A DNA stretch of 55,144 nt from NCBI GenBank assembly GCA_030057555.1, contig JASGUU010000042.1, positions 1-55,144 of the forward strand, read 5' to 3'. The notes beneath the pieces are model-generated. The model searched no databases. It worked only from the letters and a program-made list of their open reading frames with translations, and was not told the origin of the DNA. The translations under genes were made by a program, and so were the position numbers. This DNA is from Bacillota bacterium. Its GTDB lineage: Bacteria > Bacillota > Clostridia > Saccharofermentanales > Fastidiosipilaceae. Below, in pieces: positions 16,185 to 25,395 of the stretch. The first letter of the stretch is position 1. Every line of letters begins with the position of its first letter.

Positions 16185-17564
16185 ATGAAAAAACCCAATC
16201 TGCTCTTCTTCGGCATCGACAGCCTGCGCCGCGACCACATGAGCCTCTACGGTTACCGGCGCCTGACGACCCCGCATATCGACCGCTATCTGGAGAAGGA
16301 CGGCGTGGTCTTCGAGCAGTGCTTCAGCCCCAGCATCCCGACGACGCCGGGCTACTCCTCCATGCTGACCGGGATGGACTGCTTCACGACCTCCGTCGTC
16401 GCCCTGCGCCACGAGGGTGAGATCCGCGCGGGCGTGCGCACACTGCCGGAGATTCTCCGCGCCGAGGGCTACGATACCAGCTGCGTTGGCTTCTCCGGCA
16501 ATGCCGGCAGCCGCGGCTTCGACAGCTACCATGACTACGAGGGCTGGGGCTCCGACGCCGACGGCTTCGCGCACAAGGCCGAGAACCTCCACAAAGTCGC
16601 CTCCGCCGAGCTCGACCGCCTGGCCGCCTCCGACCGGCCCTGGTTTCTTTTCCTGCGCCACATGGACCCGCACTCGCCCTACCTGCCCCCCGAGCCCTTC
16701 CACCGCATGTTCCACCAGACCGACCCCCGCGATCCCGCCAACAGATCCCTCGAGCCGGTCTATGCGTTCAAGCCCTTCTGCGACTACTTCAGGAGCTGGT
16801 TCCCGCCCGGCATCACGGACAAGGACTACGTCATTGCCCAGTACGATGCCGCCGTCGCCTACATGGACACGACGATTCAGCTGCTGCTCGAGAAGCTCCG
16901 CGCCCTGGGCCTCGAGGAGGACACCCTGGTGGTCTTCACCTCCGACCACGGCGAGACACTCTACGATCACGACTGCTACTTCGACCACCACGGCCTCTAT
17001 GACCCGACGCTCGTGGTCCCCTTCGCCTATCGCCGCGCCGGCCATACCGCCGCCATCCGCATCGCCGAAATCTGCGAGCACAGGGACATCGTGCCGACCC
17101 TGCTGTCGGAGCTGGGCATCCAGGTCCCGGACCCCTTCGAGGGCCGCGATCTCAGCGTCCTGCGCCACGGCGGCACGGTCGAGCCGCGTCCCGAGCACTA
17201 CCTCACCGAGGCCACCTGGATGCGCAAGCACGGCTGGCGCACCCCGCAGTGGAAGCTCATCATTGCCCTCGAGCCGGACTTCCATTTCAAGCCCGAAATT
17301 GAGCTCTACGACCTCAGCCGCGATCCCGAGGAGGAGAACAACGTCGCCGACGCATATCCGGAAGTCGTTGCCGGCCTGCGGGTCCGGATGGAGCGCCACA
17401 TAGCCGCACGTGAGGCGGCCACGGGCGGGACCAATCCGATGTACACCAATCTCAACTGGGCCGGCGACGGCATCAGTCCATTCAGAACCTCGCAGGAGGC
17501 CTACGATACGCTGCACATCGGCGACGCCTCGGCCGCCCGCAAACTGCAGGAGGACGATTCTTAG
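16185..17564 (+). CDS. Sulfatase-fold hydrolase with Thr at the formylglycine position
   Basis: 459 aa, alkaline-phosphatase/sulfatase superfamily. Metal-binding segments are present: GIDSLRRDH (D12) and TSDHGETLYDH. Aligning to the sulfatase signature C/S-x-P-x-R...LTG, the window TTPGYSSMLTG puts T53 at the nucleophile and Y57 where Arg is expected. Formylglycine cannot be made from Thr by known maturases, so this is probably a phosphodiesterase, phosphatase or transferase-like member using Thr directly, or an inactive sulfatase. Start ATG 16185 follows ACAGGAGAA; the frame is open further upstream. No signal peptide, so cytoplasmic. Flanked by the TIM barrel and a GFO/IDH/MocA gene. Confidence 0.85.
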   Translation: MKKPNLLFFGIDSLRRDHMSLYGYRRLTTPHIDRYLEKDGVVFEQCFSPSIPTTPGYSSMLTGMDCFTTSVVALRHEGEIRAGVRTLPEILRAEGYDTSCVGFSGNAGSRGFDSYHDYEGWGSDADGFAHKAENLHKVASAELDRLAASDRPWFLFLRHMDPHSPYLPPEPFHRMFHQTDPRDPANRSLEPVYAFKPFCDYFRSWFPPGITDKDYVIAQYDAAVAYMDTTIQLLLEKLRALGLEEDTLVVFTSDHGETLYDHDCYFDHHGLYDPTLVVPFAYRRAGHTAAIRIAEICEHRDIVPTLLSELGIQVPDPFEGRDLSVLRHGGTVEPRPEHYLTEATWMRKHGWRTPQWKLIIALEPDFHFKPEIELYDLSRDPEEENNVADAYPEVVAGLRVRMERHIAAREAATGGTNPMYTNLNWAGDGISPFRTSQEAYDTLHIGDASAARKLQEDDS

Positions 17565-17619
17565 AGCACAGGCAAAGACTGTGGCCGGCGACCGTCGGCC
17601 ACGGCGGGAGGGAGGACAT

Positions 17620-18636
17620 ATGCAGAGAGTGGCGGTTATCGGAATGGGTCCCATCGGGAATACCCATGCAAAGATCTACCGGGAGACAGACGAAGCCCGG
17701 CTCGTAGGCGTCTGCGACCGGATCCCGGAACGTGCGGAACAGGCGGCGAAGACCCACGGCGTGGCGTCGTGGACCAGCGCCGCGAAGATGCTCGCCGAGC
17801 TCAAACCGGATATCGTCAGCGTGGCGACGGGCGGCTACGAATACTCGAGCGACCACTACGAGCCGACCGTCCAGGCGCTGCGGGCGGGCTGTCACGTGCT
17901 TTGCGAAAAACCCATCTCCAATGATCTCGGCCGGGCGGCCGAGATGGTGCGGGTGGCCCGGGAGGAGGGACGCTGCTTCGGCATCGACTTCAACCATCGC
18001 TTCACCCCGGCCGCACGGCAGGCGAAGGCCTGGCAGGAAGCCGGCCGCATCGGCGAGCTGCTCTTCGTCAACATGGCGCTCTGGATCGGGAAGTTCGGCG
18101 ACTTCGAGACGCCCTTCTATCACCTGAAGGCGCTCAACCCGCACAGCGTCGACTTCGTCCGCCACTTCGCCGGGGACATCGAGCGCGTGCAGTGCTTCGC
18201 GATGAAGCAGGGGACGCGCAATATCTGGTCGACGCAGTCGATGAACCTGAAGTTCGCCTGCGGGGCGGTTGGGCACATCACGAGCTCCTACGACATCGCC
18301 CGCGGCCATCCGATGGAACGCTGCGAGGTCGCCGGCGTCAACGGCCGCTTCGTGGTCGAGGACATGTGGCGCCAGGCGACGCTCTATCCGGCCGAGACCT
18401 GGCTGAAGGAACAGTACAGCAACCCCGTTTTCGGCGGATATGGACAGTTCTATGATACGTTCAGGGATCGCATTCAGTCCTTTGTCCGCCAGATCGATGC
18501 CGGGGCAGGTCCTGAAGAGATCGACGGGTCAGGACGCGACGGACTCGAGGCGAGCCGTGTCATCCACGCCGCCATCGAGTCGATCCGCCGTGACGGCGAG
18601 CCGGTATATGTGAAGGAGATTGTTGACGGATGCTGA
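17620..18636 (+). CDS. GFO/IDH/MocA-family oxidoreductase (protein 1)
   Basis: 338 aa. N-terminal Rossmann domain with GMGPIG (8-13) and the family EKP motif at E96-K97-P98 (CEKPISND), then the alpha/beta substrate domain with NHRFTPAAR. The family oxidises or reduces sugars and inositols with NAD(P); many act on C3 of glycosides. It is clearly a paralogue of the protein at 19632 (shared GYE, EKP-SND and N-H-FT motifs). ATG at 17620 is preceded by GGAGGGAGG. The last 7 nt overlap the AraC gene, which suggests a tight transcript. Cytoplasmic. Confidence 0.9.
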   Translation: MQRVAVIGMGPIGNTHAKIYRETDEARLVGVCDRIPERAEQAAKTHGVASWTSAAKMLAELKPDIVSVATGGYEYSSDHYEPTVQALRAGCHVLCEKPISNDLGRAAEMVRVAREEGRCFGIDFNHRFTPAARQAKAWQEAGRIGELLFVNMALWIGKFGDFETPFYHLKALNPHSVDFVRHFAGDIERVQCFAMKQGTRNIWSTQSMNLKFACGAVGHITSSYDIARGHPMERCEVAGVNGRFVVEDMWRQATLYPAETWLKEQYSNPVFGGYGQFYDTFRDRIQSFVRQIDAGAGPEEIDGSGRDGLEASRVIHAAIESIRRDGEPVYVKEIVDGC

Positions 18637-19541
18637 CGGATCCTCATGCCGATCTGATCCCGGCATCACTCTATATCGGTCCGGAGCACGGCCTGCTCCG
18701 GGTCATGCGCCAGCAGGATCACGGCCGTATCGGCATGCACGCCCATGAGTTCATGGAGCTCGTGCTGATTGCCGAGGGTGCGACGCTGCACAGCTTTGAT
18801 GGCCAGACCCAGGTCATGACCGCCGGGGATCTCTTTGTCATCCTGCCCGGCGAGCAGCACAGCTACATTGACACGAAGCGCACCGCCCTCTACAACTGCC
18901 TCTTCATGCCCGGGCTGCTTGAGCGGCATCGCGAACGGCTCGCCACGATCCCGGCTCTGGATTTTCTCTATCGCGACAACGGCGCCGGTCCGGATCTGCA
19001 CAAGGTCCGCCTCGATGTCGTCTCGCGGCAGCGGGTCACGCGCCTGCTCGACGAGATGATCCGCGAGAGCCAGGAGCGGCGGACTGGCTGGCAGACCGAG
19101 ATGGAGGCGCTCTTCCTCTCGCTGCTGGTCATCTACGCCCGCATGGCGCAGGAGTCGCGCGTCGAGCTTGAAGAGAACAGCGCCCATTACCGCCAGGTGA
19201 TGCAGGCGGTCGAGTTTATTGAGAGCAACTATCAGAGCGACTACAGCATGGAGGATGTAGCGGCCGCCGCCGGCCTCTCGCCCTCCTATCTCACCCGCCA
19301 GTTCAGGGCCTATCTGGGCAGCACTCCCATCGCCTACGCCCGCCAGTACCGCGTCAACCGCGCGGCCGAGCTCCTGCTCGAGACGGATGACTCGCTCAGT
19401 ACGATCGCGGCCGCCACCGGCTACCGCTCGCTGAGCGTCTTCTCGCGGCAGTTCCGCCAGCTGACGGGGCAGGCGCCGTCCGTGTTCCGCCGCGAGGGCA
19501 GGGTGGCCTACCTGAATGATCCCCACATCACATATGACTGA
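18630..19541 (+). CDS. AraC-family transcriptional regulator
   Basis: 303 aa. An N-terminal cupin-like sugar-binding domain (about residues 20-110, HAHEFMELVLI and a PGEQHSY strand) is followed by a helical linker and the C-terminal double HTH (about 195-295: SMEDVAAAAGLSPSYLTRQFRAY, split here by its length, then GYRSLSVFSRQFRQLTGQ). The architecture is that of RhaS/RhaR-type regulators of rhamnose use. It overlaps the preceding dehydrogenase gene by 7 nt and sits in the middle of the block, so it is the obvious candidate activator for the -10-only promoters upstream of the TIM barrel and rhaB genes. Confidence 0.92.
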   Translation: MLTDPHADLIPASLYIGPEHGLLRVMRQQDHGRIGMHAHEFMELVLIAEGATLHSFDGQTQVMTAGDLFVILPGEQHSYIDTKRTALYNCLFMPGLLERHRERLATIPALDFLYRDNGAGPDLHKVRLDVVSRQRVTRLLDEMIRESQERRTGWQTEMEALFLSLLVIYARMAQESRVELEENSAHYRQVMQAVEFIESNYQSDYSMEDVAAAAGLSPSYLTRQFRAYLGSTPIAYARQYRVNRAAELLLETDDSLSTIAAATGYRSLSVFSRQFRQLTGQAPSVFRREGRVAYLNDPHITYD

Positions 19542-19631
19542 CAGCCGGGCCGGTGAAGACAGAGAAATGAACCAGCCGCTGCAACCCGGCGCTGCACCCC
19601 GGACAGGCCGGGGCCAAAGAAGGAGAGTTTT

Positions 19632-20735
19632 ATGGCACTGAAGATCGCAATCGTAGGCATGGGCGGCATAGGCCACACCCACGCCGCCTGCTACCGGGCC
19701 AACCCGCTCGCCGAACTCGTCGCCGTCTGCGACGTCCGCCAGGATCGCCGCGAGGAGGCGGCCGGGCGCTATGGCGTCCCCGGCGTCGCCAGCGTCAGGG
19801 AGCTTCTCGAGTGCTTCCCCGAGATCGACATCGTCGATGTGACCACTTCCGGTTATGAGAACGGCTCCTGGCACTATGTGCCGACCATGGAGGCCCTCGA
19901 TGCCGGGAAGCACGTTCTGGTCGAGAAGCCGATGTCCAACGACGTCCGCGAGGCCCGCGAGATGGTCCGCCTCGCCGCCGAGAAGAATGTCTATCTCGGC
20001 TGCAACCTGAACCACTACTTCACGGACACGGCCGCCCGCGGCGACCAGCTCATCGCCGAGGGCCGCATCGGCGAGCCTGTCTATCTGCTGCACAAGATGG
20101 GCTTCAACGGCGGCGAGACCTCCTACCGCGGCGCCGGCTCCGAGCGCTGGCACCGGCCCTATTCGCACCTGAAGGCCTTTCTCGCGCATCCCTTCTCGGT
20201 CATGCGCCATTTCGGCGGCGACATCACCCATGTCCAGGCCCACCTCGCGAAACCCGGCGTGCGGAAAACCGCCGACGACCTCATGTACTCGATCAACTCG
20301 ATCCATCTGCGCTTCGAGAACGGCTCGACGGGCTACCTGCTCTCGCAGCGCGGCGATGCGATGTTCGGCCTTGGCGGCTGGTGGAGCTTCGAGATGGCCG
20401 GCACCCGCGGCACCTTTGTCATCGAGAACTGCGTCGAAAAACTGACCTTCTGGGATGCCACCACCGCGAAGGACTCGATGTCCTCGCCGACCCCGGACGA
20501 GGTCCTCGATACCGGCATCACCGACTTTGGCCAGACCTTCCCGAACCGCCTGAACGCCTTCCTCGAGGATGTCACGAACGGCGTCCCGCGCGAATTCCTG
20601 CGCGCCTCCGGCCGCGATGCCCTGGCGACGCTCGAATACACCTTCGCCGCCATCCGCTCCTTTGAGGAGGGCGGTGCGGTGGTCCGGCCCGAGCCGCTGC
20701 CGAACATCCACGGCGATATCACCCGCCCGATCTGA
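19632..20735 (+). CDS. GFO/IDH/MocA-family oxidoreductase (protein 2)
   Basis: 367 aa. Rossmann motif VGMGGIGHTH (about residues 8-17) and the EKP motif E98-K99-P100 (VEKPMSND). The second domain carries NHYFTDTAARG and a longer loop (GGETSYRGAGSERW) than its paralogue at 17620. Probably an NAD(P)-dependent sugar or glycoside dehydrogenase. The RBS is AAGGAGAG, 7 nt before ATG. Its gene is followed after 10 nt by the Ser-type sulfatase, so the pair is likely a functional unit parallel to the TIM/Thr-sulfatase/GFO1 unit upstream. Confidence 0.9.
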   Translation: MALKIAIVGMGGIGHTHAACYRANPLAELVAVCDVRQDRREEAAGRYGVPGVASVRELLECFPEIDIVDVTTSGYENGSWHYVPTMEALDAGKHVLVEKPMSNDVREAREMVRLAAEKNVYLGCNLNHYFTDTAARGDQLIAEGRIGEPVYLLHKMGFNGGETSYRGAGSERWHRPYSHLKAFLAHPFSVMRHFGGDITHVQAHLAKPGVRKTADDLMYSINSIHLRFENGSTGYLLSQRGDAMFGLGGWWSFEMAGTRGTFVIENCVEKLTFWDATTAKDSMSSPTPDEVLDTGITDFGQTFPNRLNAFLEDVTNGVPREFLRASGRDALATLEYTFAAIRSFEEGGAVVRPEPLPNIHGDITRPI

Positions 20736-20745
20736 TCGGATCCAT

Positions 20746-22224
20746 ATGCAGGCAAAGCCTCCACGCCCCCCGAACATTCTGCTGATCCTCGGCGACCAGC
20801 ACCGGGCCGACTGTGTCGGCGTGGCGAACCGCCATGCTCCGCCGGATGTCACCGTCCAGCCGGCCGCCCTTACACCGCGACTCGACCGGCTCGGCCGGGA
20901 GGGCGCCGTCTTCACCCGCGCCTACACGCCGGCGCCGGTTTCGGCCCCGGCGCGTCAGGCCCTCCTCTCCGGCCGTGCGCCGGAGAGCTTCGGCGCGCTC
21001 TGGAACCCGAACTTCATCCCGACGCCGACGGTGAAGCCTGAGCCCGGCCAGCATGTTGCCGCCCTGCGCCGGGCGGGCTACCGCAGCTGTCTTGTTGGGA
21101 AGTGGAACAGCTCGATGGAGCACGGTCCGGCCGACTTTGGCTTCGACTGCCACATCGATCCCGCCCTCCATCTGCAGGAGCTGGCCAGGAGCCACCCGGA
21201 CCTCGAGTGGACGGGCGGCTGGCTGGGGGAGACGAGCCCGCTCACACCGGAGGAGACCGCGGTCGGCTGGGGCGCGCGGCAGGTGGAGAGGCGCCTCGCG
21301 GACTTTGCCGGGACGCAGGATCCCTGGTTCATCCGCTGGGACCTCGCCGAGCCGCATCTGCCCTGCCGTCCGCCCGCCTGCTTCATGGAGCTCTTCACCG
21401 ACAGGGAGCTCGAGCCCTGGGCCGGCTTCGCCGATCCCCTCGAGGGGAAGCCCTATATCCAGAGCCAGCAGCTGCTGAACTGGGAGCTCGAGGAACACTG
21501 GAACGACTGGGACTGGTGGCAGCCGGTCGTGCGCCGCTACCTCGCCGTGATCGCCGAGATCGACGCCGCCGTGGGCCGGGTGCTGGATGTGCTCGAGGAA
21601 ATCGGGCAGGCCCGGGATACACTCGTCATCTACAGCTCGGATCACGGCGACCTCTGCGGTGCCCACGGCATGCTGGACAAGCACTATGTCCTCTACGACG
21701 ATGTGACGCGCGTGCCGCTCCTGCTGCGCTGGCCGGCGGGTGTCCGTGGTGCTGTGGTGAGGAGTGAGCCCGTCTGCAGCATGTTTGACATCGGTGCGAC
21801 CATCATCGATGCCTGCGGCCTCGACGGCGCCGATCCCGGCCTCGGCGAATCCCTGCTGCCGCTGGCGCGCGGGGCGGAGGGGGGCGGCCGCGATGCCGTG
21901 GTCATGGCGGCGCATGGCCAGCAGTTCGGTCTCCATACCCAGCGCGGGCTGCGCACGGCCGACTGGCTCTATGTCTGGAATCTGACGGATGTCGACGAGC
22001 TCTACGACTGCCGCCGCGATCCGGGACAGCGTGAGAACCGCATCGCCGATCCGGCCTGTGCGGTCATTCTCGCGGCCCTGCGGAAACGGCTGCACAAGGA
22101 GCTCAGGCGGCGTGGCGATCCCTTCGTCGGCACGCCCTGGACCGACAGGCAGCTGCTCGATGGGCGCCAGGTAGATATGGGTCTGCGCCCTGAGCGGAGC
22201 AGCTCCGGGTTGTCCGGCAGGTAA
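20746..22224 (+). CDS. Sulfatase, Ser-type (SAPAR motif)
   Basis: 492 aa arylsulfatase-fold enzyme. The nucleophile motif is S66-A-P-A-R70 followed by QALLSG, fitting the S-x-P/A-x-R signature whose Ser is converted to formylglycine by anaerobic radical-SAM maturases (anSME/AtsB). Metal-binding motifs GDQHRAD (D17) and SSDHGDLCGAHG, and a C-terminal arginine/lysine-rich end, are present. No signal peptide, which is unusual for glycan sulfatases and suggests desulfation of imported oligosaccharides or glycosides. The start at 20746 has a weak RBS (GATCGGAT), and the frame is open upstream. No maturase gene is in the window. Confidence 0.88.
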   Translation: MQAKPPRPPNILLILGDQHRADCVGVANRHAPPDVTVQPAALTPRLDRLGREGAVFTRAYTPAPVSAPARQALLSGRAPESFGALWNPNFIPTPTVKPEPGQHVAALRRAGYRSCLVGKWNSSMEHGPADFGFDCHIDPALHLQELARSHPDLEWTGGWLGETSPLTPEETAVGWGARQVERRLADFAGTQDPWFIRWDLAEPHLPCRPPACFMELFTDRELEPWAGFADPLEGKPYIQSQQLLNWELEEHWNDWDWWQPVVRRYLAVIAEIDAAVGRVLDVLEEIGQARDTLVIYSSDHGDLCGAHGMLDKHYVLYDDVTRVPLLLRWPAGVRGAVVRSEPVCSMFDIGATIIDACGLDGADPGLGESLLPLARGAEGGGRDAVVMAAHGQQFGLHTQRGLRTADWLYVWNLTDVDELYDCRRDPGQRENRIADPACAVILAALRKRLHKELRRRGDPFVGTPWTDRQLLDGRQVDMGLRPERSSSGLSGR

Positions 22225-22350
22225 ACTGGAATGAAGTCATGGCAACAGCTTCTGTCCGTTCTGTTCATGGCTTTCAGCCTCTGCTGCCAGTCCATGCCGG
22301 AGCTTCGCCTATAATGCGTTTAGTAAGCCGCTGCGTGATTGGAGGAGCCC
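22225..22350 (+). promoter_or_regulatory. Candidate activator-dependent promoter of rhaBA
   Basis: The 126-nt gap before rhaB has a perfect TATAAT at 22310-22315 but no -35 at the right distance. This suggests a promoter needing an activator, perhaps the AraC protein. GGAGGAG at 22341-22347 is the rhaB Shine-Dalgarno. Confidence 0.4.
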
Positions 22351-23775
22351 ATGAAACACTATCTCGCGATCGATATCGGCGCGTCCGGCGGTGTGATGCT
22401 GCTGGTGGGGCGCACGGCCTCCGCCGGGGATGACCCGCGGACAGACCGGCTGGTAACCGAGCCCGTCTATCGCTTCGAAAACGGCTATGTCTCCCGCGGC
22501 GGCCATGACTGCTGGGACCTCGAGCGGCTGCTGGCCGAGATCGAGACCGGCTTCGCGGAGCTCGCCAAACGGGGGATCGCGCCGGTTTCGCTCGGGATAG
22601 ATACCTGGGGCGTGGATTTTGTCCTGCTCGATGAGAATCAGGAGATCATCGGGGATTCGGTCGCCTATCGCGATCACCGTACCGATGGCTGGCCGGAGCG
22701 CCTCGCCGATTACGTGCCCGACGATGAGCTCTATCGTGTCAATGGCCTGCAGCGCATCAACTTCAACACCATCTACCAGTTCATGGCGCTGCGTGAGACG
22801 GATCCGGAGCAGCTCGAGCGCGCGCGGCATTTCCTGATGCTGCCGGACTACCTGCACTATCGCCTTTCGGGCGTGATGACGAATGAGTATACGAATGCCT
22901 CGACGACGGGGCTGCTGAACGCCAGAACGCGCGACTGGGACCGCGGGCTGCTGGCCCGGCTCGGTCTGCCGACGGACATCTACTTCGAGCCGAAGGCGCC
23001 CGGCAGCCAGAGCCTGCCTCTGGTGGGACGGGCGGCGGAGCTTCTGGGCCCGGGCAGCCGCATCGTGGTACCGGCGACCCATGATACCGGCTCGGCCTAT
23101 GTCGCGCTGCCGGCCCGCGACGAGCGTACCGTCTACCTCTCGAGCGGCACCTGGTCCCTGATCGGGGACATCCTGCCCGAGCCGGTTCTGACGGAGGCGG
23201 CGATGCGGGCCAACTATACGAACGAGGGCGGCTACGGCGGTACCATCCGCTTCCTGAAGAACATCATGGGGCTCTGGCTCGCCCAGAACCTGCGCCGTGA
23301 GCTCTTTCCAGGTGTCTCCTGGGATGATCTCGAGGCGCGGGCCAGGCAGAGCCGCTGCGACCTCCTGATCGATGTCAATGACACGCGCTTCCTGGCACCG
23401 GAGTCCATGAGCCGGGAGGTACGCGCTTATCTTGCCGAGCGGGGTCAGTCTGCGGGAATTGAGGATATTGATCTCGTGCGGATTGTTTACCGTTCGCTTG
23501 CGCGTTCATATCAGGCAGCAGTGGAGGAGCTGGCGTCGCTGACCGGGAAGGACTATCACGCGATCCATATCACGGGCGGCGGCTGTCGTTCGGACTGGCT
23601 CAACCGCCTCTGTGTCGAGGCGACGGGGCTGGAGGTGCATACGGGACCGGCGGAGGGCTCCGCGATCGGGAATGCGATCGTGCAGATGCTCGCCGACGGG
23701 GAAATCCGGGACCTCGTGGAGGCGCATGCCCTCGTCAGGCGCTCGGAGAAGATCGGCCGCTATCCGGTGTCCTGA
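22351..23775 (+). CDS. rhaB: Rhamnulokinase
   Basis: 474 aa FGGY-family sugar kinase. Phosphorylates L-rhamnulose at O1 with ATP. The phosphate-binding N-terminus AIDIGASGG, the rhamnulokinase-typical GIDTWGVDFVLLD (D84, D89), YLSSGTWSLIG in the second domain and HITGGGCRSDWLNRL are all present. Length is normal for RhaB. The ATG at 22351 follows GGAGGAG; a TTG 12 nt upstream is less likely. Followed after 43 nt by rhaA. In E. coli the order is rhaBAD; the aldolase RhaD is missing here. Confidence 0.95.
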   Translation: MKHYLAIDIGASGGVMLLVGRTASAGDDPRTDRLVTEPVYRFENGYVSRGGHDCWDLERLLAEIETGFAELAKRGIAPVSLGIDTWGVDFVLLDENQEIIGDSVAYRDHRTDGWPERLADYVPDDELYRVNGLQRINFNTIYQFMALRETDPEQLERARHFLMLPDYLHYRLSGVMTNEYTNASTTGLLNARTRDWDRGLLARLGLPTDIYFEPKAPGSQSLPLVGRAAELLGPGSRIVVPATHDTGSAYVALPARDERTVYLSSGTWSLIGDILPEPVLTEAAMRANYTNEGGYGGTIRFLKNIMGLWLAQNLRRELFPGVSWDDLEARARQSRCDLLIDVNDTRFLAPESMSREVRAYLAERGQSAGIEDIDLVRIVYRSLARSYQAAVEELASLTGKDYHAIHITGGGCRSDWLNRLCVEATGLEVHTGPAEGSAIGNAIVQMLADGEIRDLVEAHALVRRSEKIGRYPVS

Positions 23776-23818
23776 CCGGACTTTGCAGAAGTGTGACTGG
23801 TCATTCAAAGGAGTAGAG

Positions 23819-25087
23819 ATGATGACAGAAAAGGAACAGGCTGCGATCTTCGCCCATGCCAGGAAACGCTATGAGGCCATCGGTGTGGATGTGGAGGCCG
23901 CGCTCGAGCGCCTGGCGGAGACGCCGATTTCCATTCACTGCTGGCAGGGCGATGATGTCCGTGGCTTCGAGATGGGGAGCGGAGAACTCGACGGCGGCAT
24001 CCAGGTGACGGGCTCGCATCCGGGGGCGGCCAGGACGCCCGCGGAGCTGATGGCGGATTTCCGGGAGGCGATCGCGCGCATTCCGGGACCCAAGCGCATC
24101 AACCTGCATGCGATCTACGCGGTTGTCGATCCCGACGATCCCGTGGGACGTGATGCCCTGCGGCCAAGGGACTTCGCGCCGTGGGTCGACTTCGCGCGCG
24201 ATAACGGGCTTGGCATCGACTTCAATCCGACGCTGTTCTCGAGTCCTCACATGCGTGACGGGCTCTCGCTCTCAAGCCCGGATGAGGCGACACGGCAGTA
24301 CTGGATCCGCCACTGTCAGGCGTCGCGGCGCATTGCGGCGTGGATTGCCGGGCAGCTGGGCGATGACGTACTCTGCAACATCTGGATTCCCGATGGTCTG
24401 AAGGATATTCCCGGTGATCGTAGCGGTCCGCGTGAACGCCTCGCCGACAGTCTGGACCAGATATTCGCGGAACCCCTGGACGGTGTGCTGGATTCGGTGG
24501 AGTCGAAGGTCTTCGGCATCGGCCTCGAGTCCTACACGGTCGGCAGCCATGACTTCTATCTGGGCTATGCACTGTCACGGCCGGGCGTCCTCGTCCTGAT
24601 CGATTCCGGCCACTTCCATCCGACCGAGAACGTGGCGGACAAGCTCTCGTCGCTGCTGCTTTTCTTCGACGAGATTCCGATGCACGTGACGCGCTCGGTA
24701 CGCTGGGATTCGGACCATGTGCTGGTTGTGGACAACGAACTGCTCGGTATCGCGCGTGAGATCGTGCGCTGCCACGCCCTCGACCGCGTGCGCATCGGGC
24801 TCGACTTCTTCGATGGTTCGGTGAACCGTGTAGCGGCCTGGATTTCGGGAACGCGCGCGATGCAGAAGGCGCTGCTGCGTGCCCTGCTCGAACCGGCCGG
24901 GCGGCTGCGGGAGTATCAGGACACGGCGCGCTGGACGGAGCTGCTGGTGGAGCAGGACGCCCTGTTCAGTCTGCCCTTTGGCGCTGTCTGGGATGAGTAC
25001 TGCCGTCGTCAGGGCGTGCCGGATGACTGGTCCTGGCTCGCCGATATTATGGCCTATGAGGAGGGCGTCATAGCGGCGCGCGGCTAG
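23819..25087 (+). CDS. rhaA: L-rhamnose isomerase
   Basis: 422 aa, normal length for RhaA. Converts L-rhamnose to L-rhamnulose with two divalent metals. Diagnostic segments: SIHCWQGDDVRGFE near residue 45, SSPHMRDGLSLSSPD, LESYTVGSHDFYLGYALS and LIDSGHFHPTENVADK with D262, H265 and H267. Two adjacent ATGs (23819 and 23822) both fit; AAAGGAG lies just upstream. Second gene of the rhaBA unit; followed by hairpin array R3. Confidence 0.95.
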   Translation: MMTEKEQAAIFAHARKRYEAIGVDVEAALERLAETPISIHCWQGDDVRGFEMGSGELDGGIQVTGSHPGAARTPAELMADFREAIARIPGPKRINLHAIYAVVDPDDPVGRDALRPRDFAPWVDFARDNGLGIDFNPTLFSSPHMRDGLSLSSPDEATRQYWIRHCQASRRIAAWIAGQLGDDVLCNIWIPDGLKDIPGDRSGPRERLADSLDQIFAEPLDGVLDSVESKVFGIGLESYTVGSHDFYLGYALSRPGVLVLIDSGHFHPTENVADKLSSLLLFFDEIPMHVTRSVRWDSDHVLVVDNELLGIAREIVRCHALDRVRIGLDFFDGSVNRVAAWISGTRAMQKALLRALLEPAGRLREYQDTARWTELLVEQDALFSLPFGAVWDEYCRRQGVPDDWSWLADIMAYEEGVIAARG

Positions 25088-25159
25088 CGCTGGCATCGGG
25101 GCGGCGGGCAGCTGGCGCGGGTGTCGGGGCGGCGGGGGCTGCAGAATGGCTCAGACGGT

Positions 25160-25283
25160 GGCCAAAAAATCCGCTGGTGCCCCGAAATCGGGCAGGAATG
25201 GAAATTTTGTCCAGAAAGTGGCCAAAAAATCCGCTGGTGCCCCGAAATCGGGCAGGAGCGGAAAATTTGTCCAAAAAGTGGCC
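25160..25283. repeat. Hairpin repeat array R3 (family C, 60-bp period, 2 units plus a partial)
   Basis: Two 53-nt units (25160-25212 and 25220-25272) separated by 7-nt linkers AGAAAGT and AAAAAGT, then the first bases of a third unit (GGCC at 25280). Each unit has an apical hairpin TGCCC/GGGCA and a lower stem formed by the A-rich GGCCAAAA side against TTTTGTCC or TTTGTCC. Unit differences are few. It starts 72 nt after the rhaA stop and ends 112 nt before the rhamnosidase gene. Confidence 0.88.
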
Positions 25284-25395
25284 GATAAGGAGAAGTGCCA
25301 GCACTCCCGGTGCCGCCAAATCACAGCACAACTCCCATACCAGGCCCGACCAATGATGAAAATGCCGCCACAGGTGTGGTGGACAGGAGGCTCCC

